DNA from: Pedobacter cryoconitis | GTDB taxonomy: Bacteria; Bacteroidota; Bacteroidia; Sphingobacteriales; Sphingobacteriaceae | DNA: 64,000 nt | NCBI RefSeq assembly: GCF_014207135.1 | Contig: NZ_JACHCC010000004.1 | Coordinates: 1-64,000 of the forward strand | Reading direction: 5' to 3' | Shown: positions 18,073 through 26,973 of the stretch, piece by piece | How positions within the stretch are numbered: position 1 is the stretch's first letter | Layout: each line of letters begins with the position of its first letter | The notes under the pieces: generated by a model | What the model saw: only the letters and a program-made list of their open reading frames with translations | Told to the model about the DNA's origin: nothing | Databases searched by the model: none | Made by a program: the position numbers and the translations under genes

Positions 18073-18108
18073 AATACACCCCGCTCTTTTTTGAAAGCAG
18101 GGTGTATT
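18073..18108. terminator. Terminator downstream of hmp
   Basis: AATACACCCCGCT pairs with AGCAGGGTGTATT (12 of 13) and is followed on the plus strand by TTATTT. It abuts the stop of the convergent PLP-fold gene and may act in both directions. Confidence 0.8.
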
Positions 18109-18900
18109 TTATTTAGCTACATTCCACCAGATATCTTTATCCTGTCCATGGGTTTTGATGAACTGCCATACTTTAGCATCATAATGTGCATTGGATGGAA
18201 TGGCAGGGGGATCGGTACGCGGATCCAGGAACCGCTCCTGAGTACTAAACATATTCACATTAGGCCGGTTCGTTATTTTTTGTATCCTCGCATCCTGTTC
18301 TTCTAATAGCCTTACAGTAACACAATTCAGGATAATTTCTTCCGGTACAACATCCCTGAATACATTACTAAGAATTGTACTGCCAACAGGTAACCAGACA
18401 CGTTCGGGTTCATAACCTAAATCCTCTGTGATATGCCTCCATGAAACAGAAATTTCATTCCTGAGACATTGAATATAATCGGGTACATCAAAACCTAATG
18501 GTAATCTGATGCAGCCAGGTCTGTTCTTCGCGTATTCTATAGCCGCAGCATCTGCATCCTCCAGGGATTTGCATGGATAAATTTTTGCACCAAAAGATTC
18601 TGCCAGAAGGGAAAATTCGTGATACTCATCATTCAATTGCCAGCAAAAAAGTGTGCAGGCAACATTCAGTTGCTGACAACTATAAGCCAGTGCCACCTGA
18701 CCATATCCAGGAGGAGGGCTTGCGTACACAAATTCACTTAATCCGTTTGCTATCGCATCGGTTAAATATTTATCCAATGCGCGTTGTTTGGTTCCCCCAA
18801 TCAACTTATCGTCCCGAACTACCTGAATTGTACCATTATTAATCTCCAATGGGGTGAGAATCACCCTTGGGGACAGTGTTGCTTTAGGAGAGCTTTTCAT
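18109..18900 (-). CDS. Small TrpB-fold PLP-dependent-like protein
   Basis: This 263-aa protein resembles fold-type II PLP enzymes (ACC deaminase / D-cysteine desulfhydrase / threonine synthase group). The N-terminal VVRDDKLIGGTKQRALDKYL matches the KRDDLTGGNKxR pattern that carries the PLP-binding lysine, here the Lys of GGTKQR (about residue 38). A phosphate- or substrate-loop-like stretch (YASPPPGYGQVALAYSCQQL) and the VWLPVGSTILSNVF glycine/serine segment follow. It is about 60 to 80 residues shorter than typical ACC deaminase-like enzymes and may lack part of the C-terminal lid, so catalytic activity is uncertain. No related pathway gene is adjacent. The fold is fairly secure; the reaction is not known. 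Confidence 0.65.
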   Translation of the reverse strand: MKSSPKATLSPRVILTPLEINNGTIQVVRDDKLIGGTKQRALDKYLTDAIANGLSEFVYASPPPGYGQVALAYSCQQLNVACTLFCWQLNDEYHEFSLLAESFGAKIYPCKSLEDADAAAIEYAKNRPGCIRLPLGFDVPDYIQCLRNEISVSWRHITEDLGYEPERVWLPVGSTILSNVFRDVVPEEIILNCVTVRLLEEQDARIQKITNRPNVNMFSTQERFLDPRTDPPAIPSNAHYDAKVWQFIKTHGQDKDIWWNVAK

Positions 18901-19112
18901 AGTTTTGATTTAAAACATAGGTATACTCATGTACAATATCACGAGACACCACTTAAATTTATGTAAACATTTAAACTAAAAGAAATTATCCGTATAATAA
19001 TTTTCTCCATTATACACATTCATTCACATTTTCTCTGGTTATTCAACACTTCCTCCCGAACGAATAGAATTGAGTTTTCTATCTTAGCGACTCTAGATAA
19101 CCCCTTATTATA

Positions 19113-20150
19113 ATGAAAAAGACATTCTTAATCCTTGCTGTAACTGTAGTAAGCCACTATTCTTATGCACAAAACAGTGTTTTTCCAATTGATGGCAGAA
19201 ATGTTGGTATTGGTACGACGGACCCTACATTAGCTCTTCTTCAGGTCAATGGATCAGGCGACCTGCTCGCGCTCTATTCAAATACAGGCCCTGCTCAGAT
19301 TAATGCTTATAACAATTCTGATTTCAGGCTTATACAGCGAAACAATGCTCCACTAAGTTTCTGGACCAATACACTTGAAAGAATGCGTATAGACGCAAAC
19401 GGGAACATTGGTATCGGCACAACAGTTCCAAAGGCCAACTTCGATGTAAACGGGAGTGGAAATTTTAGTTATGGTCTCACTTCATCCTCACTAACTGTTA
19501 ACGGAACATCAGCCACTGGTGACGCGTCACAGACTAATGTGAGTGCCTTTAATAATGGTGGGGTACGTATAAATGGCAACATTGCAAATTCTGCTCAGGA
19601 TGCCATCTCTTATACCTCGGGCGGCGGTGGCGGAGCAGCGGTCGGATTTGGCAGAGGATCATCATATGATACATTTATAGCTTTTTATACCAATAGTGGC
19701 TACAATTTGAAATATGGAGCAATATCAGAAGCGATGCGCATTACCCAGGCGCAAAATGTCGGCATTGGTACTACTACGCCCGATGCTAAATTAACAGTTA
19801 ATGGCACCATCCATTCCAAAGCAGTGAAGGTTGATTTGAATGTGCCAGCACCTGATTACGTATTTGACACGGATTATAAGTTAATCAGTCTGAATGAACT
19901 AAAATCCTATGTAGAGAAGAATCATCATCTGCCGGAGATCCCCTCGGCAGGACAGATGGCTAAAGACGGCCTTAATTTGGGTGATATGAATACCCTGTTA
20001 TTGAAAAAAATAGAGGAACTGACCTTATACCTGATAGAAAAGGATGGACAACTGGCCGAACAACAACAGAAGACCGGGCAACAGGAGAACCGTTTACTGG
20101 CTTTAGAGAAACAACTAAATACACTGACCAAAGCCTTAAACAAAAACTAA
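19113..20150 (+). CDS. Secreted NVGIGTTxP-repeat surface protein
   Basis: The 345-aa precursor has a signal peptide (MKKTFLILAVTVVSHYSYAQ). Three copies of a short beta motif, (N)VGIGTTxP, follow at about residues 30, 99 and 217; they are linked by Asn/Gly/Ser/Thr-rich segments. Near the C-terminus is the block YVFDTDYKLISLNELKSYVE...HHLPEIPSA...LGDMNTLLLKKIEELTLY, widespread in Bacteroidota secreted proteins. The end is a predicted coiled coil rich in Gln/Glu (about residues 290-345). The overall plan is like trimeric tail-fibre/S74-type proteins without the self-cleaving peptidase. A trimeric surface fibre is an inference. Confidence 0.8.
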   Translation: MKKTFLILAVTVVSHYSYAQNSVFPIDGRNVGIGTTDPTLALLQVNGSGDLLALYSNTGPAQINAYNNSDFRLIQRNNAPLSFWTNTLERMRIDANGNIGIGTTVPKANFDVNGSGNFSYGLTSSSLTVNGTSATGDASQTNVSAFNNGGVRINGNIANSAQDAISYTSGGGGGAAVGFGRGSSYDTFIAFYTNSGYNLKYGAISEAMRITQAQNVGIGTTTPDAKLTVNGTIHSKAVKVDLNVPAPDYVFDTDYKLISLNELKSYVEKNHHLPEIPSAGQMAKDGLNLGDMNTLLLKKIEELTLYLIEKDGQLAEQQQKTGQQENRLLALEKQLNTLTKALNKN

Positions 20151-20182
20151 CCGCAGGCAAATCCACCGGGATAGCATACAAC

Positions 20183-20218
20183 AAAAAGGCGCAAGTTACT
20201 CTTAACCTGCGCCTTTTT
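20183..20218. terminator. Bidirectional terminator
   Basis: AAAAAGGCGCA (20183-20193) and TGCGCCTTTTT (20208-20218) form a perfect 11-bp stem with a 14-nt loop. T-tracts on both strands suit the convergent genes on either side. Confidence 0.9.
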
Positions 20219-20220
20219 GA

Positions 20221-21927
20221 CTACAGACCTGCGTTAAACCTAAAGAACTGATTAACCGATACGGGTAATTTTCCTGTTGGTATCAGCCGGTTCTCAATAA
20301 CTGATGCCGCAGCACGCTGCATATAATCATCCTTCTGATAGGCTACTACCAAAGATTTACAATTCTCTATTCCTGGGAAACTAGCCAGGTTATACGGGTT
20401 AGCAAAAAATGCAAAAACAGCATTTTTCTGCGCCATATCTTTAACCAGCATCTTCAGATCAGCACTCAATTCAAATCCGTTAGCAGGGCGTAAACGGGTA
20501 TCGTGAATACCAATAATTACCTGATCAAACATACCCAGTCCTTTAACCACCTTCGCAATAGCATTCGCATCTGCATTCTTATCGAGGTTAAACGAAACAG
20601 AATTTTTATAGAAACCGCTTAGTTCACGCTGGAAAACAGTTAGATCGGGTGTACCAATACTGATAATCGCCGTTTTTTTCTCTGCGGACAAAGTTTTGAG
20701 TCCTTCCTGTCCATTTAACAAAGTCATAGACGCATCGGCCAGCTGCTGTACTAAAGCCTTACTTTCCGGTCTGTTAACCTCTGCATATACATTTTGCTCA
20801 TTAAGCACGTCTTTATGATTAAGACCCGTCCAATACTTGGCCAGCAATATCCTCCGTACACTTTCATCAATTCTGTCCATGCTGATCCTGCCTTCGCGCA
20901 CAGCCTTGCGTACTAACTTAATTGCCCTTTTACTATTCTCTGATAATTCCAGGATATCATTTCCGGCAATTACAGCCATTACATCAGCTTCCCCATCTTT
21001 AAAATTCTTCACCACACCTTTCATTTCCATTGCGTCAGACACAATCAGTCCGCGGAAACCAAGCTCTCCCCGCAGCAAACCAGTTACTATTGGTTTAGAT
21101 AAAGTAGAAGGAAGATTTGGTGTATTATCCAGGGCTGGAATGTTCATATGTGCAACCATCACCCCTGCTGCTCCTTCTTTAATTAATTCTCTGAAAGGAT
21201 ATATTTCCAGGCTGTCCAGACGGGCTTTGGTAAAATTCAGTTTTGGCAGGTCATAGTGCGAATCTACGTCTGTATCTCCATGTCCGGGAAAATGCTTCAG
21301 GCTCACCAGCAATCCGCCATCCTGCATTCCTTTCATATAAGCTGCCCCTTTCAAAGCCACATTATATTTATTCTCTCCAAAAGATCTGTAATTGATAATC
21401 GGATTTTTTGCATTATTGTTAATATCAACATCAGGAGCAAGATTTAGCTGCATCCCTACTCTTTTAAAATCTTTAGCGACTTCCAATCCCATCTGATAGA
21501 TCAGGTTCTTATCCTGGACTGCACCCAGTGCCATCTGGTATGGATAAGAGATGGTACTATCCAGACGCATACCCAGTCCCCATTCTCCGTCAGAAGCGAT
21601 TAACAGTGGAGTACGGGCCAGTGCCTGATACTTATTCGTTAAAATTACCTGTCTTCCCGGACCGCCCTGGAAAAAGACCAGCCCTCCAATCCGTTCTTTC
21701 CTGATCACATGTCCGACAGAATCTTCAAAAGCCTGCCCCCTATTGGTATGGGCCCTTACAAAAAATAACTGCGCAATCTTATGACGCTTTTTTAATTTGT
21801 GAAAAACAGAATCTACCCAGTGATTGGGCTCATCCAAACTTTGTATATATGATTTTTTTTGTGCCTCAGCAGAAAAAACAACTGTGAACAGCAGCAGAAG
21901 GAATAGGGTAAACTGTTTTTGAATCAT
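20221..21927 (-). CDS. GH3 beta-N-acetylhexosaminidase-like, NagZ type, secreted
   Basis: This is a glycoside hydrolase family 3 enzyme of 568 aa with a Sec signal peptide (first 22 residues). The NagZ-type acid/base loop KHFPGHGDTDVDSH (about residue 212) and the nucleophile region GLIVSDAMEMKGV (about residue 297) are intact, so it should remove beta-linked N-acetylglucosamine in the periplasm, most likely from peptidoglycan fragments. A GH3 C-terminal domain (about 380-560) follows. Many Bacteroidota homologues continue into a serine beta-lactamase-like domain (about 1000 aa in all); here the gene ends after PVSVNQFFRFNAGL. No frameshift remnant is seen downstream, since a terminator and another gene follow at once. 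Confidence 0.9.
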   Translation of the reverse strand: MIQKQFTLFLLLLFTVVFSAEAQKKSYIQSLDEPNHWVDSVFHKLKKRHKIAQLFFVRAHTNRGQAFEDSVGHVIRKERIGGLVFFQGGPGRQVILTNKYQALARTPLLIASDGEWGLGMRLDSTISYPYQMALGAVQDKNLIYQMGLEVAKDFKRVGMQLNLAPDVDINNNAKNPIINYRSFGENKYNVALKGAAYMKGMQDGGLLVSLKHFPGHGDTDVDSHYDLPKLNFTKARLDSLEIYPFRELIKEGAAGVMVAHMNIPALDNTPNLPSTLSKPIVTGLLRGELGFRGLIVSDAMEMKGVVKNFKDGEADVMAVIAGNDILELSENSKRAIKLVRKAVREGRISMDRIDESVRRILLAKYWTGLNHKDVLNEQNVYAEVNRPESKALVQQLADASMTLLNGQEGLKTLSAEKKTAIISIGTPDLTVFQRELSGFYKNSVSFNLDKNADANAIAKVVKGLGMFDQVIIGIHDTRLRPANGFELSADLKMLVKDMAQKNAVFAFFANPYNLASFPGIENCKSLVVAYQKDDYMQRAAASVIENRLIPTGKLPVSVNQFFRFNAGL

Positions 21928-22226
21928 GAAAAATTGATAAGGGTTAGCTACACAAAGTTAATGAAAACCAGCAGACGACTACAAACGAACAGATTGTATC
22001 AGATTTGATACAGAGCAAACATTTTTTATCATGCCAACCTAAATAAAAAAAACAAAACATAAACAACTGTCTATCAGAACACGGCAAAAAATTAAACCAA
22101 TTTTCGGACAGACCTCGGCTAAACTGGCACATTTATTTCTATGCACACCCCGTTAATCAAAATTAGCATGCTCGAGGCCCGCATAAGTATATGCCCGCTC
22201 AACAGTAATTAACTTAAAAATGAATT

Positions 22227-22838
22227 ATGAAGAAGATCATTATTTTGGCTATTGGCCTTTTTGTAGCTACTGCAGCGAATGCACAGGATGGGATTAAATT
22301 TGGTGTAAAAGCCGGTTTAAACATATCAGACATTATTAAAGGCAATGGCAACAACAACTTCAACACCAAGGTAAAACCAGGCTTTAATGCAGGTCTTACA
22401 GTAGAAATTCCACTGATTGCAGGACTGGCCTTCACGCCCGAAGTACTCTACTCACAGAAAGGATACAAACTGACCTCTTCTTTTGGAGAATTCAGACAAA
22501 CTACAAATTTTCTGGATATACCAATTCTGGCCAGTTTCAGGTTAGGCAGCAGCTTTAATATCGTTGCTGGTCCCCAGGTTTCCTTCTTGTTATCTACCAA
22601 GAACAAGTTTGAGAACGGATTCGGAACAGTACAGCAGACTGAAGTAGTGAATGATTCGGACAGGTTTAAGAAAAGCCTGGTGGGTGGCGTAATTGGTTTC
22701 AGATATGATATTGACAGGAAATTCGATATCCATGGCCGTTATGCACTGGATTTCCAGAAAAACAATGAGAATGGCACATCCACTACTCCAGAATTCAGAA
22801 ACCAGGTGTTTTCTGTTGGTGTAGGTATTAAATTCTAA
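22227..22838 (+). CDS. PorT-family outer-membrane beta-barrel protein
   Basis: The 203-aa precursor has a signal peptide (MKKIIILAIGLFVATAANAQ) followed by an eight-stranded barrel pattern. Features are FGVKAGLNIS at the first strand, alternating hydrophobic strands ending in aromatic residues (LAFTPEVLYSQKGY; FNIVAGPQVSFLL), and a terminal VFSVGVGIKF with Phe as the last residue, as required for BAM insertion. Proteins of this type (outer membrane beta-barrel, OMP_b-brl/PorT-like) are very common in Bacteroidota; their function is mostly unknown. It stands alone with its own terminator. Confidence 0.85.
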   Translation: MKKIIILAIGLFVATAANAQDGIKFGVKAGLNISDIIKGNGNNNFNTKVKPGFNAGLTVEIPLIAGLAFTPEVLYSQKGYKLTSSFGEFRQTTNFLDIPILASFRLGSSFNIVAGPQVSFLLSTKNKFENGFGTVQQTEVVNDSDRFKKSLVGGVIGFRYDIDRKFDIHGRYALDFQKNNENGTSTTPEFRNQVFSVGVGIKF

Positions 22839-22863
22839 ACATATTCCATACCTATGGAAAACG

Positions 22864-22902
22864 AGTCCCGGCTTCTTTTATTAGAACCGGGGCTTTTTTT
22901 TT
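22864..22902. terminator. Terminator after the barrel gene
   Basis: AGTCCCGGCTTC pairs with GAACCGGGGCT around an 8-nt loop (one bulge, one mismatch) and is followed by nine T on the plus strand. It touches the stop of the convergent porin gene. Confidence 0.85.
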
Positions 22903-24211
22903 AGAACTCTACATGCGCGCGCAGTGAAAAGACATGCACTGGCCCGCGGTCTTTATTATAGGCAGGATTAATCACGAACTGATAATCAGGGGTCAGGAAA
23001 AGTTTCTTCTGATAAGCATTAAATTTATAGTAAAGCTCAGTGATCATCTCCGGGGCATAATTCAGTTTACCATCACCAATGATAAAACCATAACCTCCAT
23101 CGGCAAGATAGTTACGGTGATCTTTGGAAATTCCGTTGACCACAAAGGCAAGACCAGCTTCTGCATCTTTCTGTTTCCAGGCGTCTCCTTTTAAAATAGC
23201 ACCCAGACTGATTGTTCTGTCAATCTCTGTAAAGGCCCAGGTTTCGGTCTTACCATCATTGTAACTTGTTTTGGCAAACATGCCAAGATTAGCATTAATA
23301 TTCTGCTCCAGGTTAACGCCAAAACCATACTTATCTCTGCCGTATGCACGGGTCGAGGTAATATCAGGGGCTATTGGATTTTGTAAGATCGCTAAACGGT
23401 AACTTCCCATCATCGCTGAGTTATCATAACCCAGGATCCGTAAGGTTCCTTTTTCTCCACCAATGTTGTATCGCTTTTCATATTCCAGGGTAAAGGCATG
23501 TGCTTTACCTATCTTACCATCCCATATAGATCCATTTGCTGTATTGGTAACCATTGTCACTGCTAAACGCAGAGTCCAATTCGGCTGACCAAATTCAAAT
23601 GCAGTACCAAATACATATCCCCTGGTATTGGCAGGATAGTCCCAGGCCCCATTATCCATTAATGACCAGTTCATAAACTGTGATCTCGGATCATGACTAA
23701 AAGCATTATTATCAAATAAATCACTTAACCCAAATTTACCTGCTCTGATAGAGAAGTATCTTTTTTTCCGTAAGCCGGCAAGTTGATTGGCATCATCAGC
23801 CAGTGTATCTACTTCATTCCCCCAACCGAAAGTCTGTATCAGGTAGGCTCTTGCAATATAAATGGCTGGCGCAGGAGAACCTATTCTGAAGGTTTCACCG
23901 TTCGTAAATCCCGCAACCCCTAATGCCTGGCTTAAACCTTTTCCACCGGCCATTTCGGGATTGAAATAGAATTCGGCACCCTTCCATAACCTTGCCCCGC
24001 CAAATAAAGTTGTCGTAAAAGAAGTTGCACTTTCGCTTTTAGGAGAAAGACTATTCGTTCCAGAGTATTTAGCATTAAAGCCAGGTTTTGCCTGTGTAAT
24101 TATCGTCTGTTGAAAATGGAGATTAAATCTCTTCTTCATCAGGCTGTCTGTCTGCGCGTAACTGTGACTAACTACCAGAGTAGCAATGGCAAGTAAAAGG
24201 GTCTTTTTCAT
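22901..24211 (-). CDS. OprB-like carbohydrate-selective porin
   Basis: The 436-aa precursor has a signal peptide (MKKTLLLAIATLVVSHSYAQ) and a barrel ending in HVFSLRAHVEF. The segments GARLWKGAEFYFNPEMAGGKGLS, RAYLIQTFGWG and FSIRAGKFGLSDLFDNN match the OprB family of sugar porins. A TTG-initiated extension to 24223 would begin inside a TATCTTTG promoter box, so ATG at 24211 is used. It lies 53 bp downstream of lutC and closes the rhamnose/lactate gene cluster. A role in moving sugars or lactate across the outer membrane is inferred from this position. No SusC/SusD pair is present in the cluster. Confidence 0.85.
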   Translation of the reverse strand: MKKTLLLAIATLVVSHSYAQTDSLMKKRFNLHFQQTIITQAKPGFNAKYSGTNSLSPKSESATSFTTTLFGGARLWKGAEFYFNPEMAGGKGLSQALGVAGFTNGETFRIGSPAPAIYIARAYLIQTFGWGNEVDTLADDANQLAGLRKKRYFSIRAGKFGLSDLFDNNAFSHDPRSQFMNWSLMDNGAWDYPANTRGYVFGTAFEFGQPNWTLRLAVTMVTNTANGSIWDGKIGKAHAFTLEYEKRYNIGGEKGTLRILGYDNSAMMGSYRLAILQNPIAPDITSTRAYGRDKYGFGVNLEQNINANLGMFAKTSYNDGKTETWAFTEIDRTISLGAILKGDAWKQKDAEAGLAFVVNGISKDHRNYLADGGYGFIIGDGKLNYAPEMITELYYKFNAYQKKLFLTPDYQFVINPAYNKDRGPVHVFSLRAHVEF

Positions 24212-24220
24212 AAGCTGGCG

Positions 24221-24228
24221 CAAAGATA
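24221..24228 (-). promoter_or_regulatory. -7 promoter box of the porin gene
   Basis: The minus strand reads TATCTTTG, ending 9 nt before the ATG. The porin could thus be expressed independently of the upstream rha-lut genes. No -33 match was found at 19 bp. Confidence 0.45.
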
Positions 24229-24264
24229 TTAGAATGCCATTAAAAAGAGATTAAGAAATTCTTT

Positions 24265-24852
24265 CTAAACATACATAAAAATAGTCATGCTCCTGGGGCC
24301 ATGTGCCCCCAGTACCAGGGATTGTTCTATATCTGCTGTTTTGGATGGCCCGGCTATAAAAGTCCCGAAACCATAATCTGCTGTTCCTATTTTCTGATAG
24401 GCCGTGTGCATATCTGCAACAAGACCTGAGATTTTAATCAGAATCACGATATGCTGTGTAATAAAAGGTAATACCCGAATGCCCATCTGGTCTTCGGTCA
24501 GCCATAAAGCAGAGTTCTCGGCAACGCCAAGACTGGAATTAAAAATGGCAACGTCAACATCTGCATAGGTATGCGGGTCTTCATTTAACTGAAACAAAGG
24601 AATATCAGGCGAAACGAGTTCTGGTACAGTAGTCAATATCCGTTTTTCTTTGGAAAAGATGGAAGTAATGGTCGTCTGTATCTCCTGAAGATTATCAGGA
24701 AGATAGATAGTACTCCCGATACCTTCAGCCACCGTTTTGAACTTAGTAACTAAATCGACAACTTCTTCCCGATCTGTGGGGATAGCTAAAGGAAGAGGAA
24801 CGGGTTCCGGCTGGTTTTGTCTTAGTGCGGCTAATATTTGATCTCTGCTCAT
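24265..24852 (-). CDS. lutC: LutC, LUD-domain lactate utilization protein
   Basis: LutC is the third component of the iron-sulfur L-lactate oxidase system LutABC. The 195-aa protein is a stand-alone LUD domain: VDVAIFNSSLGVAENSALWLTEDQMGIR and a C-terminal FIAGPSKTADIEQSLVLGAHGP, which match the YkgG/LutC family. It begins 2 bp after lutB and is the last gene before the porin. It has no metal-binding cysteines, as expected. It probably sits in a membrane-associated or cytoplasmic complex with LutA and LutB that passes lactate electrons to the quinone pool. Confidence 0.93.
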   Translation of the reverse strand: MSRDQILAALRQNQPEPVPLPLAIPTDREEVVDLVTKFKTVAEGIGSTIYLPDNLQEIQTTITSIFSKEKRILTTVPELVSPDIPLFQLNEDPHTYADVDVAIFNSSLGVAENSALWLTEDQMGIRVLPFITQHIVILIKISGLVADMHTAYQKIGTADYGFGTFIAGPSKTADIEQSLVLGAHGPRSMTIFMYV

Positions 24853-24854
24853 CC

Positions 24855-26246
24855 TTATTGATTTTCTTTTTTATACCATTCGCCGAAAGATTCTTTAGGC
24901 ACTGCAGGCATTTCTCTTTGTTTATACCAGGGATTGAACTGGTTGTTCACTGCAAAAGGGATATGTTTTAATACCCATCTTCCTGCCTTTCCGGCTGTAC
25001 GGTAAACACCAGGGGAAGAAAGTGTAAAGGTCATGAGTTTCATGCTTAGTTTTTTAGAAGAGGCTGCATACCCCTCTTTAACGATGACCTGTCTCCATTT
25101 ATAAAGTTGCTGATGGATATCAATTTTTACCGGACAGACATTGGAGCAGGAACCACAAAGTGTAGAAGCAAAGGGTAAATCTGCATATTTCTCTCTGTCG
25201 AGATTAGGAGCAAGAATTGCACCTATGGGCCCTGAAATTGCATAATGATAACTATGTCCACCACTCCTGCGGTATACCGGACAGGTATTCATACAAGCTC
25301 CACAGCGAATACATTTTAAGGAAGCCCTGAAATCTTCACGTCCCATCTGAACCGTACGACCGTTATCAACCAGGACTATATGCATTTCCTGGCCCTTTCT
25401 TGGTTTTTTAAAATGACTGGAATAAGTGGTCACTGGTTGTCCGGTAGCACTCCTGGCCAGCAGCCTTAAAAAAACGCCGAGATGTTTCCGTTTTGGAATA
25501 ATCTTTTCGATACCCATACAGGCTATATGTACATCTGCCAGGTGGGCTCCCATATCCGCATTCCCCTCATTGGTACAGACTACAAACTCACCAGTCTCTG
25601 CAATCGCGAAATTCACACCTGTCAATGCTGCTTTACGGGTCAGAAATGTTTCTCTGAGGTGTTGTCTGGCTGCCTCTGTCAGGATTTGCGGATCTGATGT
25701 TCCTGCAGGAACACCAAGGTGCAAATGAAACAGATCTCCGATTTCTTCTTTTTTCTTATGGATACAGGGTAATACAATATGACTGGGTGGTTCTTTGGCC
25801 AGCTGCACAATCCGCTCACCCAAATCGGAATCAATCACACCAATGCCTTTCTGCTCCAGATATTCATTGAGGTGACATTCTTCTGTCAGCATTGATTTAC
25901 TTTTAACCATCTGGCTGATGCCATGTTTCTCCAGAATGGAGTGTACGATCTGGTTATGCTCCAGGGCATCTGCTGCCCAATGGACAATGATTCCGTTGGC
26001 TTTGGCATTTTCCTCAAAACTAACCAGATATCCGGCCAGTTCTGAAAGTACATGGTCTTTAATTTGTGAGGCTTTTTCTCTCAGTGTTTCCCATTCAGGA
26101 ATACTACCGGCCGATTTATCTCTTTTCTGCCTGATCCACCAGAGTGTCTCATCGTGCCAGTCTACCCTTGCTTCGTCCTGATTAAATGTTTCTGATAACT
26201 CTGGGTGTGTTTTGGTTGCTCCGCTCATCAAAATCTTATTCTGCAT
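24855..26246 (-). CDS. lutB: LutB, Fe-S lactate utilization protein
   Basis: This 463-aa protein has an N-terminal LUD domain (about residues 60-290; ALTGVNFAIAETGEFVVCTNEGN) and two ferredoxin-type clusters, CIRCGACMNTCPVYR and CGSCSNVCPVKI. Each gives CxxCxxxC plus a further Cys, for two [4Fe-4S] centres. A C-terminal tail of about 70 residues follows. It is the electron-transfer subunit of LutABC. The 26246 start overlaps lutA by 11 bp; an inner Met at 26228 (MSGATKTHPEL) would remove the overlap, and either is possible. It is part of the coupled kinase-lutA-lutB-lutC string. Confidence 0.93.
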   Translation of the reverse strand: MQNKILMSGATKTHPELSETFNQDEARVDWHDETLWWIRQKRDKSAGSIPEWETLREKASQIKDHVLSELAGYLVSFEENAKANGIIVHWAADALEHNQIVHSILEKHGISQMVKSKSMLTEECHLNEYLEQKGIGVIDSDLGERIVQLAKEPPSHIVLPCIHKKKEEIGDLFHLHLGVPAGTSDPQILTEAARQHLRETFLTRKAALTGVNFAIAETGEFVVCTNEGNADMGAHLADVHIACMGIEKIIPKRKHLGVFLRLLARSATGQPVTTYSSHFKKPRKGQEMHIVLVDNGRTVQMGREDFRASLKCIRCGACMNTCPVYRRSGGHSYHYAISGPIGAILAPNLDREKYADLPFASTLCGSCSNVCPVKIDIHQQLYKWRQVIVKEGYAASSKKLSMKLMTFTLSSPGVYRTAGKAGRWVLKHIPFAVNNQFNPWYKQREMPAVPKESFGEWYKKENQ

Positions 26247-26973
26247 TTAGTATCTCTGCAATGTGCAGCACTTTTACCTGACTATTCTCTCTTTTCAAGA
26301 TCCCTTCCATATGCATTAAACAAGACATATCTGCACCGGTGATATATTCTGCACCATTAACCAGGTGATCTTTAACTCTGTCTTTACCCATTTTCACGGA
26401 TACGGCCTCCTCCACCACACAAAATGTCCCGCCAAAACCGCAGCATTCATCTCCTCGTTTCAGCGTAATCAGCTCCAGACCTTCAACCTGTGACAGCAAT
26501 TGGAGAGGTTTGGAAAAACCGGGTGCAACGAGTTCGCTCATCTGGGAAAGATATAAACCTCTCTGGCCATGACAACTTTGATGCAGGCCCACCTTATGCG
26601 GGAACCTGGCTTTAAGGTTTTTCACTTTAACAATATCAACCAGGAATTCTACCAGTTCATAAACTTTGGTTCTGATTTCGGCAGCCTGATTTTCGGAATG
26701 CGTAGTATGTAAATGTTCCTTAATATGTAATACACAACTTCCCGAAGGAGATACGATATAATCGAATTCAGCAAAGTTATCTACAAACAACTGATTGCAA
26801 CCCTGGGTCAGATGTTCAAACCCCGAATTAGCCATCGGCTGCCCGCAACAGGTTTGCCCGGTCGGATAGGTAACATCCAGCCCTAGTTTTTTAAGCAATT
26901 GATAAGTAGCAATGCCAGCTCCGGGATAAAACTGGTCTACGTAACAGGGAATAAACAAGCCTACTTTCTTCAT
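26236..26973 (-). CDS. lutA: LutA, CCG-domain lactate utilization protein
   Basis: The 245-aa protein has two cysteine-rich (CCG) domains, as in heterodisulfide reductase and glycolate oxidase subunits: TCCGQPM (about residue 42) and ECCGFGG (about residue 178), with further cysteines in SGSCVLH, HQSCHGQRG and MSCLMHM. It is the LutA subunit of the L-lactate dehydrogenase complex. Its ATG overlaps the stop codon of the sugar kinase (ATGA, 26970-26973), which ties lactate oxidation to deoxyhexose breakdown. Known LutABC systems feed electrons from lactate to the respiratory chain. Confidence 0.95.
   Translation of the reverse strand: MKKVGLFIPCYVDQFYPGAGIATYQLLKKLGLDVTYPTGQTCCGQPMANSGFEHLTQGCNQLFVDNFAEFDYIVSPSGSCVLHIKEHLHTTHSENQAAEIRTKVYELVEFLVDIVKVKNLKARFPHKVGLHQSCHGQRGLYLSQMSELVAPGFSKPLQLLSQVEGLELITLKRGDECCGFGGTFCVVEEAVSVKMGKDRVKDHLVNGAEYITGADMSCLMHMEGILKRENSQVKVLHIAEILNAE

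Noticed and set aside
22125..22139. Sigma-54-like -24/-12 (TGGCAC...TTTC) before the barrel gene
   Set aside because: The -12 half lacks the needed TTGC and no activator is adjacent; a chance match is likely.
24212..24223. TTG start for the porin (and TTG at 48569 for yicC)
   Set aside because: Both TTG codons are part of TATCTTTG promoter boxes; the ATG just downstream gives the standard signal peptide or the conserved MIKSMTG start.
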